Assembly: GCA_964408945.1 (NCBI GenBank) | Contig: CAYPBJ010000010.1 | Span: forward strand, 1-64,000 | Length of the DNA: 64,000 nt | Source: VMCP01 sp964408945 | GTDB lineage: Bacteria > Bacteroidota > Bacteroidia > NS11-12g > UBA955 | Reading direction: 5' to 3' | Shown here: positions 25,475 to 34,146 of the stretch, one piece after another | Layout: each line of letters begins with the position of its first letter | Position numbering within the stretch: the stretch's first letter is position 1 | Position numbers and translations under genes: made by a program | The notes under the pieces: model-generated | The model's database searches: none | What the model saw: only the letters and a program-made list of their open reading frames with translations | What the model was told of the DNA's origin: nothing

Positions 25475-26367
25475 CGGCAATTTCACTATGGAAATTAATT
25501 GCCCTAAAACTGGCATTAATTACAAGCATATTTCAACCTAATTCGGCTAAATCTCAAGAAATTGCAGAAAAACCAAAGAAGGAAAAACCCAACTATAACG
25601 TTCCTCTGACAGAAGCTCCAAGCAATTCAAAATCGCTCAGGCTCATCACAGGACATACATCCTCTACACTACCCAAAGGAACCTTCGAGTTTGTTATTCA
25701 ACACCGATTTGGAGAATTGAATGAAGGTGCTGAGAATCTATTCGGATTGGATAATTTCAATTCTGTGCGTTTGGGATTTGATTGGGCTCTTGGAAACAGA
25801 ATCACCATTGGCGCAGGTCGGAGTTCCAGAGGAAAGATGTTTAACTCCTATTTTAAATGGAGAATGATTGGAAGTCCCAGAACCAAATTCAATTTAACTT
25901 ACCTCGCTAATACCGATATTGATGGTAGGAAAACAAGCGACTGGGGCGTATCGCCTTTCTTTTTCTCCCACAGATTGGCCTATACGCATCAATTGATTTT
26001 TTCCCAACAATTTGGAGAGAAATTAGTCATTGGCATTGCGCCAACGCTGGTGCATTTTAATTTGGTTGACCTAAACAATCAGTCAAATGATATTCCATAT
26101 GTAAATGCTTATGTAAGACGAACTTTATCCCCAAAGATGGCTTTGACTTTCGAAGGATCTACACTTATTAATGGAATAGTGAATACCCCCGAAAAAAACA
26201 ATCCCACCCTAGGATTTGGGTTTGAATATTTCACCCCTAAACATACTTTTCAAATCAATTTAACCAATTCAAGGTCACTTTATGAGTCCGGATTTTTAAC
26301 CCAAAATCCAACTTCTACGTCCATGAACCAATTTTGTTTGGGTTTTAATTTAATCAGGAGATGGTAA
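25471..26367 (+). CDS. DUF5777 family outer-membrane beta-barrel protein (first copy)
   Basis: Signal peptide (about residues 1-28, ending AKSQ), a short Lys/Glu-rich segment, then about 250 residues of alternating beta-barrel strands. The DUF5777 pattern is clear: GTFEFVIQHRFGELNEGAENLFGLDN then VRLGFDWAL and ITIGAGRSS. The final strand ends NLIRRW. It starts at the ATGA overlap with the cytochrome gene and overlaps the second DUF5777 gene by 7 bp, so synthesis of the two barrels with the haem lipoproteins is tightly coupled. Function is undescribed; a haem-protein partner barrel is an inference. Confidence 0.8.
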   Translation: MTAISLWKLIALKLALITSIFQPNSAKSQEIAEKPKKEKPNYNVPLTEAPSNSKSLRLITGHTSSTLPKGTFEFVIQHRFGELNEGAENLFGLDNFNSVRLGFDWALGNRITIGAGRSSRGKMFNSYFKWRMIGSPRTKFNLTYLANTDIDGRKTSDWGVSPFFFSHRLAYTHQLIFSQQFGEKLVIGIAPTLVHFNLVDLNNQSNDIPYVNAYVRRTLSPKMALTFEGSTLINGIVNTPEKNNPTLGFGFEYFTPKHTFQINLTNSRSLYESGFLTQNPTSTSMNQFCLGFNLIRRW

Positions 26368-27263
26368 GGAATTATAACATATTGTTTGCTTTAATAAGCA
26401 TTTTAAGTTTGCCATCTTTACAAGCTCAAGACGATGATTTTGATCTGTTAGGTGAAGAAAAGCCAATTGTGACAAAAGTGAATTACGCTTTTAAAACAAC
26501 CAAAGTAATCAATCTTCAAAGCACAGAGGTAACTGATAAAGGGGTGCTCGATTTTAAAATGATGCACCGATTTGGACCTACCAATGCTGGTGCTTACGAA
26601 GCTTTCGGTTTGGATCAATCTACTGTTCGATTTGGTTTTGAGTATGGAATCACTCACTCAACCATGATTTCAGCGGGTAGATCAAATGTCAATGGGTTAA
26701 AAAACCTCGATCTTTTTCTAAAACAAAGAATTCTTCATCAGAATTCAACCAATACCATTCCCGTGAGCGTGCTCGCTGTGGTAGGTACCCAATATCTCAC
26801 AGGTAGTAATTTCAATGTTCTTACCAATCAACAACGAAGCTCTTACTTTGCCCAATTGATCATTGCACGCAAATTCGATGAAGACTTTACGTTAGAATTG
26901 GTTCCAACGTGGTTGTACAACGCTAAAAATCCACCCACAATGCCAACTTTAGAAACACCAGCAGTTTCTCAATTAGCTTTGGGTGTAGGTTTGCGTCACA
27001 AAATCAGTCCTCGAAGCAGCATCAATTTAGAATATATTCCCATTCTCACTAATAAAGGAACAGTTACCAATTGCTTTTCAATAGGAATGGATGTTGAAAC
27101 CGGCGGACACGTTTTTCAATTTCATTTGACAAACAGTCCCGGCTTGAACGAAACCCAGTTCATTTCGAATACCACAGACCCTTGGAAATCAGGCGGAATA
27201 AGACTCGGATTTAACCTTTCGAGGGTGTTTACCGTGGTAAAACCCAAGGGATTTAAAAAGTAA
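26361..27263 (+). CDS. DUF5777 family outer-membrane beta-barrel protein (second copy)
   Basis: Paralogue of the preceding gene: signal peptide (cleavage near LQAQ, residue 22), an acidic segment, then the same DUF5777 core with VLDFKMMHRFGP, YEAFGLDQSTVRFGFEYG and MISAGRSN. The closing strand is LGFNLSRVF. At 300 aa it matches the first copy. The 7-bp overlap and tandem arrangement suggest a hetero-oligomer or duplicated porins for the same system. Its 3' end overlaps the convergent GT39 gene by 11 bp. Confidence 0.8.
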   Translation: MVRNYNILFALISILSLPSLQAQDDDFDLLGEEKPIVTKVNYAFKTTKVINLQSTEVTDKGVLDFKMMHRFGPTNAGAYEAFGLDQSTVRFGFEYGITHSTMISAGRSNVNGLKNLDLFLKQRILHQNSTNTIPVSVLAVVGTQYLTGSNFNVLTNQQRSSYFAQLIIARKFDEDFTLELVPTWLYNAKNPPTMPTLETPAVSQLALGVGLRHKISPRSSINLEYIPILTNKGTVTNCFSIGMDVETGGHVFQFHLTNSPGLNETQFISNTTDPWKSGGIRLGFNLSRVFTVVKPKGFKK

Positions 27264-29010
27264 TCAATTGTGTTCGGGGGAATTTATATTGCCAAGGATT
27301 TCCCCGGAAAATTTTGCCTCTAACCCTAGCTGTGGTTGGCTTTGAGCTTTTTATATGGATGCGTATTACACTTTCAATGCTTGAATTGGGAATGTCTTCC
27401 AGTTTGAGCACATGAACAAATGGGTTGGTTTTTTCAGTGTTTGGAATTGCAGTAAATCTGTAGTCAATTTGATTCAATGCTTTGTTGAAACCCGGCTCAA
27501 AAAGTGCAGTTGTGAATTCTAGTGGTTCGGTAGTTGAAGGTATAATTTCAAAATAAACCCAATCATTTCGAGATAGATCGGGGTTCAATTTCTTAAGCTC
27601 TAAAAACACGTTGGAATCGTTGGGAATATGCCAAGTGAGGTTTTTTGTTTCTTTCGGGGGATGTTTTATCGCGAAAGCATCTATGCGCCCTCCAATAGTG
27701 AACCATGTGGAAGACTTCTTTCCAATGGTATACCACCATTTAGAATACTGACTAAAAAGAAGAACTCTCTCAAACTTTGATTCCAGCCACGGAAGCATCC
27801 AATCAGGAGTGCCCGAATTACTTACAAATAGAAAGGTGTCTGTTGATTCACCGAGTGAATCTAGATGTTGAAATTGAAGCCCAAACTTTTGAAATTGATA
27901 TTGCAAAACATCTTCAGGCCCATCGGCTTTTATGGGCAGTAGATTTAAAGTTGGGTCTTGGGCAATTTTTGCCACAGTAGATGCATATTTATTGGATGTT
28001 CTAATGAATTGAAATTGAACTTCGTGAATCAAACTCACAAGTAAGACCGCCATGAGCAAAAATCTTCCGACAGCTGGAACTTTAGAGAATGTAAATGTCC
28101 CCAGAAAAAATAAAAAAAATGGAAAGGCAAAATAAACTACGTGATTTTGCAGAACAGGCTTGAAAATCACTGAATAAGTCCAACCAATCGCCAAAACGGA
28201 AATCCAGGTAGAAATGGCGATAATTGCTGTTTTGCCGACTTTGGCCTCTTGATAAAGACTCCAAGAAGTTGCTAAAATCACAATCAACAAAACAAGGTTG
28301 GATTGATTAAAAGTGAAATAAAGATGATCAACAAACCAATCAATTTTGGGTTTCCCCAACCAGCTGAGCCCGCCTTCGTGGATTTGATGAGTAAAAACGG
28401 TCCATTGGGGAGCAGCTATGAGGAATGCAATGAAAAGAATTTTAAAATTTCGGATGTTAATTTTATTGCTGATAAACAGATAGATAATTGATGTTAAAAA
28501 ACTGAAATAATGGGTGTAAAGCGTCAAACTGAGTAAAAATCCGACGAAAATCTGGTTTGAGTGACGTCGAAAATTTAAAAACAACAAAAGTGCTGTCAAT
28601 CCCAATTCGTATGGCCTCACCCAAACCGACATGCTCACGGGGAAATACAAGAGAGCCATCAAAATTGCAGAGAATTCAGCTGCTTTTTTATCTGACTCCA
28701 TCAAGCAAAAGCGGTAAAACAGCCCGAGGTTCATCAATGAAAATAGGCCCCAAATCAGCTTGTAGGTCCATTCGTTGAAATGCAGAACTTTGAAAAGTAT
28801 CCAAATAATAGTTTGAACCCCAGCAGGGTGACCGTCAATGGCAACCCCCTGAGTAATGTGTGCCCAAAATGAAGATTGAGTTTTTTCGGCCCTGAACAAA
28901 GCACCTAACTCATCAGAATCCATGGGTACAGCTGATAAATCGTAGAACCTTACTGCAGCGGCAATGAAAATCAGCAAGATAAAAAACCAGTGTTTTTTCA
29001 GGAGATTCAC
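27253..29010 (-). CDS. GT39-like membrane glycosyltransferase (ArnT/PMT type)
   Basis: Integral membrane protein with about ten to twelve hydrophobic helices in the first 340 residues and a soluble C-terminal domain of about 230 residues. The first periplasmic loop has the catalytic acidic pair in PMDSDELGALFRAEK (about residues 31-45), typical of GT-C transferases using polyprenyl-phosphate sugars. Acceptor unknown. It follows the secreted protein gene at 29011 with no gap, so the two are co-transcribed. Confidence 0.78.
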   Translation of the reverse strand: MNLLKKHWFFILLIFIAAAVRFYDLSAVPMDSDELGALFRAEKTQSSFWAHITQGVAIDGHPAGVQTIIWILFKVLHFNEWTYKLIWGLFSLMNLGLFYRFCLMESDKKAAEFSAILMALLYFPVSMSVWVRPYELGLTALLLFLNFRRHSNQIFVGFLLSLTLYTHYFSFLTSIIYLFISNKINIRNFKILFIAFLIAAPQWTVFTHQIHEGGLSWLGKPKIDWFVDHLYFTFNQSNLVLLIVILATSWSLYQEAKVGKTAIIAISTWISVLAIGWTYSVIFKPVLQNHVVYFAFPFFLFFLGTFTFSKVPAVGRFLLMAVLLVSLIHEVQFQFIRTSNKYASTVAKIAQDPTLNLLPIKADGPEDVLQYQFQKFGLQFQHLDSLGESTDTFLFVSNSGTPDWMLPWLESKFERVLLFSQYSKWWYTIGKKSSTWFTIGGRIDAFAIKHPPKETKNLTWHIPNDSNVFLELKKLNPDLSRNDWVYFEIIPSTTEPLEFTTALFEPGFNKALNQIDYRFTAIPNTEKTNPFVHVLKLEDIPNSSIESVIRIHIKSSKPTTARVRGKIFRGNPWQYKFPRTQLITF

Positions 29011-30300
29011 TTAGGTTTTCTGCTTAGATTTTTGAGCGGAAGGAAAAAGGATGTTGTTGAGAATTAACCTAAATCCTGGACTGTTAGGGTGTAGGTTAAG
29101 GTCGGTTGGTGGTTCACCTACGTGATGTTGGTAATCTTCGGGGTCGTGCCCACCAAAAAAGGTCCATGTACCCTTACCCATTTCACCGTGAATGTATCTT
29201 GCTTCATTCAGTAAGGCGTTTTCGCCCATAACCAACACATCACTTTTGATTAAATCTCTTTTGAAAGCCGTAGTTTGCCCCATAAATCCACGTACTGTTT
29301 TGGTGTGATTTTGACATAAAATACTGGGAATTAAGTCCCACTTTGCTGAATAATCAAAAAGGGTAAATAAATCAGTTTCTTCTGTAACATTACGTGTATT
29401 TGGATTCACGTCAATGTTTGAATATTCGTAAATATATGGACTGGTCTCTAGGGTGAAATTTTTAAATGCGAAGCACTGGTCATAATTGAGTTTCTGCTGG
29501 GCCTGCGGGTCAGCAGGGTCACCGTCGAACATGCTTTCACAGATGTCTGTATTTTGTGCAGCCAAAGAAATATCATAGGTATCGGTGGCACTGCACATGG
29601 CGAATAAAAATCCGCCGCCAAGACAGAAATCTCTGATTTTTAAAGTGACCGCTTTTTTCAATTCTCTGACGGTTTTGTAACCGTGTTTTCGGGCCATGCT
29701 TTCGGCTTCTTGAACCTGAGAAATATACCACGGAGCCGTAGAGTAGGAGGCCCAAAATTTGCCGTATTGTCCGGTGAAATCTTCGTGATGCAAGTGAAGC
29801 CAGTCGTATTCGGGTAATTTATTTTCTAAAACTTCGTCGTCAAAAATTACAGTGTAAGGAATCTCAGCATAGGTCAGAACCAGAGTAACAGCATCATCCC
29901 AGGGTTGTTTAGATTTAGGTGAATAAACAGCAATTTTTGGAGCATTTAGAAGTTTTAGCATATTCATATTCACCTCCGGATTTGAAATGGTGGTTTCAAT
30001 AGAATTGGCTTCTGATTCAGAGATAACTTCAAAAGTAACGCCTCTGGTTTTACATTCACGCTCGGCGTCAGCGTTGTATTTGGTCATAAAACTTCCTCCG
30101 CGGTAGTTTAAAAGCCACAACACTTCTGATTTTTGTTTGTCGAGAATCCAAAAAGCGATACCGTAAGATTTTAGGTGGTTTTTTTGGGATTCATCCATGG
30201 GGATGAGGATTCGCGTTGCCTGAAGAGAGGCGAACATCCCCAGAAAAACTAATAAAAAGATTGATTTCCAACCCACCGATGTGTAGTATTTCTGAAGCAT
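29011..30300 (-). CDS. exported conserved protein, usually named asparagine synthetase B-like
   Basis: Bacteroidota family recognisable by ILIPMDESQKNHLKSYGIAFW after the signal peptide. In databases it is labelled asparagine synthetase B, but I see neither the N-terminal nucleophile Cys of a glutamine amidotransferase nor an SGGxDS ATP-pyrophosphatase loop, and the protein is exported (signal peptide about residues 10-28, cleavage near LQA). The core has HLHHEDFTGQYGKF (about 190) and GGGFLFAMCSATDTYD (about 248). The true function is unknown; the middle part resembles class I glutamine-amidotransferase-like hydrolase folds. Start chosen at 30300, from which the signal peptide follows; the longer in-frame start at 30363 would run into the divergent gene. 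Confidence 0.68.
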   Translation of the reverse strand: MLQKYYTSVGWKSIFLLVFLGMFASLQATRILIPMDESQKNHLKSYGIAFWILDKQKSEVLWLLNYRGGSFMTKYNADAERECKTRGVTFEVISESEANSIETTISNPEVNMNMLKLLNAPKIAVYSPKSKQPWDDAVTLVLTYAEIPYTVIFDDEVLENKLPEYDWLHLHHEDFTGQYGKFWASYSTAPWYISQVQEAESMARKHGYKTVRELKKAVTLKIRDFCLGGGFLFAMCSATDTYDISLAAQNTDICESMFDGDPADPQAQQKLNYDQCFAFKNFTLETSPYIYEYSNIDVNPNTRNVTEETDLFTLFDYSAKWDLIPSILCQNHTKTVRGFMGQTTAFKRDLIKSDVLVMGENALLNEARYIHGEMGKGTWTFFGGHDPEDYQHHVGEPPTDLNLHPNSPGFRLILNNILFPSAQKSKQKT

Positions 30301-30337
30301 GACAACGAAGTTAAGGCAAATTGAATATTTTCGCGGC

Positions 30338-31024
30338 ATGGAATACCGCATTTCTAGAATCATTAAAGAATCTCCCCGTGTTCGTCGATTTTTTCTTGAT
30401 ACAGGTGCGTTTGATTTTGATCCAGGTCAATTTGTGGTATTAACTCATCCAGATTTACCGTTTGGACAAAACCAAAGGAGTTATTCAATCGCTTCCTTGA
30501 ATTCCAAGCAGGAAGAATTAGAACTGTGCATTGTTTTAAATGAAAAAGGATCAGTAACACCTTGGTTGTTTCAGAAAATTGAGGGTGAAATGCTTGATAT
30601 TTCTTTGGCTCAAGGGACATTCAATCTCAAAAACGAGGGCAATTCAGGTCCTATTGTTTTTGTTGCAACGGGCACTGGAGTAGCTCCTTTTCGGAGCATG
30701 ATTGATGCCTCTCTCAAAAATACTGATTCAGAGGTGCACCTTGTTTTTGGCAACCGCATTGCAGAAGATATATTGTACAGAGAACACTGGGAATCCTTGC
30801 AGCATGAAAATGCGCGCTTTCATTTTTATCCAGTTTTAAGCAGGGAAGAGGCATTAAATTGTCATTTTGGGTATGTTCATGGTATTTATGAATCTTTGTT
30901 AAGAGATCAAATAGATGCTAGAATTTACGTTTGTGGTTGGCAAGATATGTGCAAAGAAGCCCGAGAAAGACTCAAATTGTTGGGTTTCAATCGTAAACAA
31001 TATGCATTCGAACAATATGATTGA
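30338..31024 (+). CDS. FAD-binding oxidoreductase (ferredoxin-NADP reductase type)
   Basis: Two-domain FNR-fold flavoprotein of 228 aa. The FAD domain has QRSYSIASL (the RxYS motif, about residue 47) and the NAD(P) domain has FVATGTGVAPFRSM (about 109) and YVCGWQDMCKEA near the C-terminus. No 2Fe-2S or extra cofactor domain, so electrons come from or go to a separate protein partner. Start set at ATG 30338; a -7-like TATTTTCG (one mismatch) ends 4 nt upstream at 30333. It is divergent from the exported protein gene with only 37 nt between starts. Confidence 0.85.
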   Translation: MEYRISRIIKESPRVRRFFLDTGAFDFDPGQFVVLTHPDLPFGQNQRSYSIASLNSKQEELELCIVLNEKGSVTPWLFQKIEGEMLDISLAQGTFNLKNEGNSGPIVFVATGTGVAPFRSMIDASLKNTDSEVHLVFGNRIAEDILYREHWESLQHENARFHFYPVLSREEALNCHFGYVHGIYESLLRDQIDARIYVCGWQDMCKEARERLKLLGFNRKQYAFEQYD

Positions 31025-31154
31025 GCTTTAATTTTTGTTTTCTCTGATATTTCACTTAATATTGCATCACAAGAAAAGAGGATTCGATTCTGAAAACTCT
31101 ACTCTCCAAGAATCTTATTTCATTGAATTTATTGTTCGTTTATAGCAATTTTAT

Positions 31155-32960
31155 ATGACAAAATCTCCCGATTTTGCTAAAATGGGTGTAGCAGATTTGC
31201 GCACTCTGGCAGGGGCATTGGATATTCCGAATGCCGACAAATTAAAAAAGAATGAGTTGATAGAACTTTTGTCAAAGGCAGCCAACGAATCTTCTAACGA
31301 AGCATCTGTTGAAACCTTAAATGAAAATTCCGCTCCTAACAACCCTGAAATTACTGCTCGCGTTGCTGATGCAACAGAAGATAAACGTCCCAAAAGACGC
31401 AGAAAAACCGAGTTGGAGGCTCAAGACGAAGTAGCGAAGGCACTTCAAAAGGCCGCAGCGCCTGAGACAGATTCTGTAAATGATTCTGAGTCGAAGGCAG
31501 TTTCAGAGAATCCTGAATTGAATGTCCCTCAGAATCAAAATTTGGATAGACGAGAGAGGAATCACAGAGAGCGATTTAAAAAGCGCGACGATAGAGGTGA
31601 AAAACCAATAGCCTCTGACAGTTCAGAAACAGCAATACCGGATAAAAACCAAAGGTTTAATAGACCTGAAAAGCAGGTTTCTCCAAAGCTTGAAAATCAA
31701 CCAAGAACAGAAAATCATCCAAAGCAAGAAACACAGCCTAAGGTTGAATCATCTGAGAGATCTGAAAAGCCGGTTAAGCCTGAACCACCGGCTATGAGTG
31801 AAGAAGAAAAGCGCAGAAAAGAGCTTTTCAACGCATTCATGGAAATGGAAGGAGCCGTAATTACGCAGGGTGTATTGGAAACTGTTCCCGATGGTTACGG
31901 ATTTTTACGTTCTCCAGATTATAATTATCAAGCCTCACCCGATGATGTATACGTTCCAAGTTACATGATCAAACAAAACGGGTTGAAAGTGGGTGATACC
32001 ATCAAAGGAAGTATTCGTCCCCCGAAAGACAACGAAAAATACTTTTGCTTGGTAAAAATTGAAGCGGTAAATGGTAAAACCCCAGAAGAGGTTCGCGACC
32101 GCGTGGCATTTGAACATTTGACGCCTCTTTTCCCTCAAGAAAAGTTGAATTTGTGTGACGATCCTCGCAATTACCCCAATCGCATCATTGATTTAGTTTC
32201 ACCCATAGGAAAAGGCCAACGCGGACTAATTGTAGCGCAGCCAAAAACGGGTAAAACTTGGATATTAAAAGGAATTGCCAATGCAATTGCTAAAAACCAC
32301 CCTGAAGTTTATATGATGATACTTCTCATTGATGAACGACCTGAGGAGGTAACAGATATGGCTCGCAGTGTGCGTGCTGAAGTTGTGGCAAGTACATTTG
32401 ATGAACCTGCCGACAAACACGTGAAGTTGACCAATATGGTTTTAGAGAAGGCCAAAAGATTGGTAGAATGCGGTCATGACGTGGTAATATTGTTAGATTC
32501 TATTACTCGTTTAGCAAGGGCTTACAATACAGTTCAACCTGCATCAGGTAAAATTCTTTCTGGTGGTGTGGATGCAAATGCATTGCACAAGCCAAAGAGA
32601 TTTTTTGGTGCCGCTCGAAACATTGAAAATGGAGGCTCACTAACCATTATAGCTACTGCATTAACTGATACAGGCTCAAAGATGGATGAAGTAATTTTCG
32701 AAGAATTCAAAGGGACTGGAAACATGGAATTGCAATTAGACCGCAGATTGGCAAATAAGCGAATCTTCCCGTCTATCGATATCATGGCATCTAGTACCCG
32801 AAGAGAAGATTTGCTGATTGACAAAACAGCGCTTCAACGCATGTGGGTGCTTAGAAATCACCTCGCAGATATGAATCCAGAAGAGGCAATGAACACATTT
32901 TTGAAGTACATGACCAATACACAAGACAATTTAGAGTTCTTGGTAAGCATGAATGGTTAA
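31155..32960 (+). CDS. rho: transcription termination factor Rho with long disordered N-terminal insertion
   Basis: Hexameric RNA helicase that ends untranslated transcripts. Order: Rho_N/SAP-like helical domain (about residues 8-42), a highly charged low-complexity region (about 45-215, rich in Lys, Glu, Asn, Pro and Arg), the cold-shock-like RNA-binding domain (about 225-300) and the RecA-like ATPase with Walker A QPKTGKT (about 362-368), RxDERPEEV and Walker B VVILLDSITRLARAY. At 601 aa it is far longer than E. coli Rho (419 aa); the excess is the disordered insert typical of Bacteroidota, which in Bacteroides has been tied to condensate formation. Followed by a small acidic protein. Confidence 0.95.
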   Translation: MTKSPDFAKMGVADLRTLAGALDIPNADKLKKNELIELLSKAANESSNEASVETLNENSAPNNPEITARVADATEDKRPKRRRKTELEAQDEVAKALQKAAAPETDSVNDSESKAVSENPELNVPQNQNLDRRERNHRERFKKRDDRGEKPIASDSSETAIPDKNQRFNRPEKQVSPKLENQPRTENHPKQETQPKVESSERSEKPVKPEPPAMSEEEKRRKELFNAFMEMEGAVITQGVLETVPDGYGFLRSPDYNYQASPDDVYVPSYMIKQNGLKVGDTIKGSIRPPKDNEKYFCLVKIEAVNGKTPEEVRDRVAFEHLTPLFPQEKLNLCDDPRNYPNRIIDLVSPIGKGQRGLIVAQPKTGKTWILKGIANAIAKNHPEVYMMILLIDERPEEVTDMARSVRAEVVASTFDEPADKHVKLTNMVLEKAKRLVECGHDVVILLDSITRLARAYNTVQPASGKILSGGVDANALHKPKRFFGAARNIENGGSLTIIATALTDTGSKMDEVIFEEFKGTGNMELQLDRRLANKRIFPSIDIMASSTRREDLLIDKTALQRMWVLRNHLADMNPEEAMNTFLKYMTNTQDNLEFLVSMNG

Positions 32961-33039
32961 AAAAGTGGCTAAAATGTGAATAAACTCCCTCAATTAGCTC
33001 GGATTTACTGTCCTAATTTAGCGGACGAATTACACATTC

Positions 33040-33378
33040 ATGGACAAGCCTAAAGTTGCAATAGACTATGCAAAGCTCACTCCCGAGTTGACTGAGCTTT
33101 TCAATGAAACGTATCCCAATGGAATTGTGGGACATACCATTCGTTTTCCCAATTCAAAAGGGGAAATAGTGACATCGGTTAGACTTGAAACTGACGATAA
33201 GGTGTACTTAGTAAAATTAAGTGCCCGCGCCAAAGAAGTGTTATCTGATGAAGATCTAGACGAAATGATTCGTCCTATTTCGAAAGGTGCAGATGACATT
33301 GAGGTTGAGTCAGACGATGAAGAAGATGACGACAATCAAAAAGACAAGCCTGAGCCAGACGAAGATGACGAAGATTAA
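33040..33378 (+). CDS. small conserved protein with acidic C-terminal tail, function unknown
   Basis: 112 aa cytoplasmic protein. Residues 5-80 form a compact alpha/beta segment (KLTPELTELFNETYPNG, then IVTSVRLETDDKVYLVKL). The last 32 residues are almost only Asp and Glu with a few Lys, Pro and Ser. Such tails occur in nucleic-acid mimics or chaperone-like partners of basic proteins, but nothing here shows which. It lies between rho and an SDR gene (13 nt to the latter) and probably shares their transcript. Confidence 0.7.
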   Translation: MDKPKVAIDYAKLTPELTELFNETYPNGIVGHTIRFPNSKGEIVTSVRLETDDKVYLVKLSARAKEVLSDEDLDEMIRPISKGADDIEVESDDEEDDDNQKDKPEPDEDDED

Positions 33379-33391
33379 TCACGATTGACAA

Positions 33392-34087
33392 ATGAAACCT
33401 GTTGCGATTATATCTGGCGGCAGCCGTGGAATAGGTTTCGCTATAGCGCAACAACTCATTCGTGACGGTTTTTATGTTCATATTATTGGCTCAAATTCCG
33501 AAAATTTAAACAACGCATTGGTTCAACTGGGTGTTGAAAATGCCCAAACAAGCTTGTGCGACATGTCTACACCCTCTGAGGTAATTTCTTTGTCACAAAA
33601 ACTCTCTGAATTGTATCCGCAAGTACAAATTCTAGTTAATAATGTTGGAGTTTTTTTGCCAGGCTCCATGATGGAGGAACCATCTGGGCAATGGGAAAAA
33701 GAGTGGGAATTAAATGTAAGTTCAGCCTACCATTTAACAAGAGGTCTGTGGCCAAGTTTAAAAAACACACCAAGGTCTCATGTGTTTAACATGTGCAGCA
33801 TAGCTAGTATCGTATCTTATTCAGCGGGTGGCACTTATGCAGTCACCAAACATGCCCTGTTGGGCTTCTCTAAATCACTTAGAGAAGAAGGGAGACCACA
33901 CGGAATTAGAGTGACCAGTTTATTGCCTGGTGCTACTTTAACAGACTCATGGGCAGGGGTTGATCTTCCAAAAGAGAGATTCATGAAGGCCGAGTCAGTG
34001 GCTAAAGTAGTATCTGTAGCCTTTCAGATCAACGAGGACACACAAATGGAAGAAGTTTTGTTGAGGCCTATTCAAGGCGATATTTAA
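33392..34087 (+). CDS. short-chain dehydrogenase/reductase (SDR)
   Basis: Classical SDR of 231 aa with a Rossmann fold. Cofactor motif SGGSRGIGFA (TGxxxGxG type, about residues 8-17; the Arg suggests NADP), the NNVG motif (about 87) and the catalytic Ser-Tyr-Lys set in CSIASIVSYSAGGTYAVTKHA (Tyr and Lys four apart, YxxxK). Substrate unknown. Follows the acidic small protein by 13 nt. Confidence 0.88.
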   Translation: MKPVAIISGGSRGIGFAIAQQLIRDGFYVHIIGSNSENLNNALVQLGVENAQTSLCDMSTPSEVISLSQKLSELYPQVQILVNNVGVFLPGSMMEEPSGQWEKEWELNVSSAYHLTRGLWPSLKNTPRSHVFNMCSIASIVSYSAGGTYAVTKHALLGFSKSLREEGRPHGIRVTSLLPGATLTDSWAGVDLPKERFMKAESVAKVVSVAFQINEDTQMEEVLLRPIQGDI

Positions 34088-34109
34088 ACTCTTTTTCAAT
34101 CCTTTTTGT

Positions 34110-34117
34110 TATATTTG
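34110..34117 (+). promoter_or_regulatory. -7 promoter element of the T9SS cargo gene
   Basis: TATATTTG (TAnnTTTG) 29 nt before the ATG at 34147. Confidence 0.5.
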
Positions 34118-34146
34118 TAATTATTAAACTAAAATACCTAAGATAG

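Noticed and set aside
29011..30300. True asparagine synthetase
   Set aside because: Signal peptide present, catalytic Cys and ATP-pyrophosphatase motif not found.
32961..33039. Hairpin after rho (GTCC...GGAC, about 33010-33030)
   Set aside because: The stem is only about 4 bp and lacks a T-run; not a convincing terminator.
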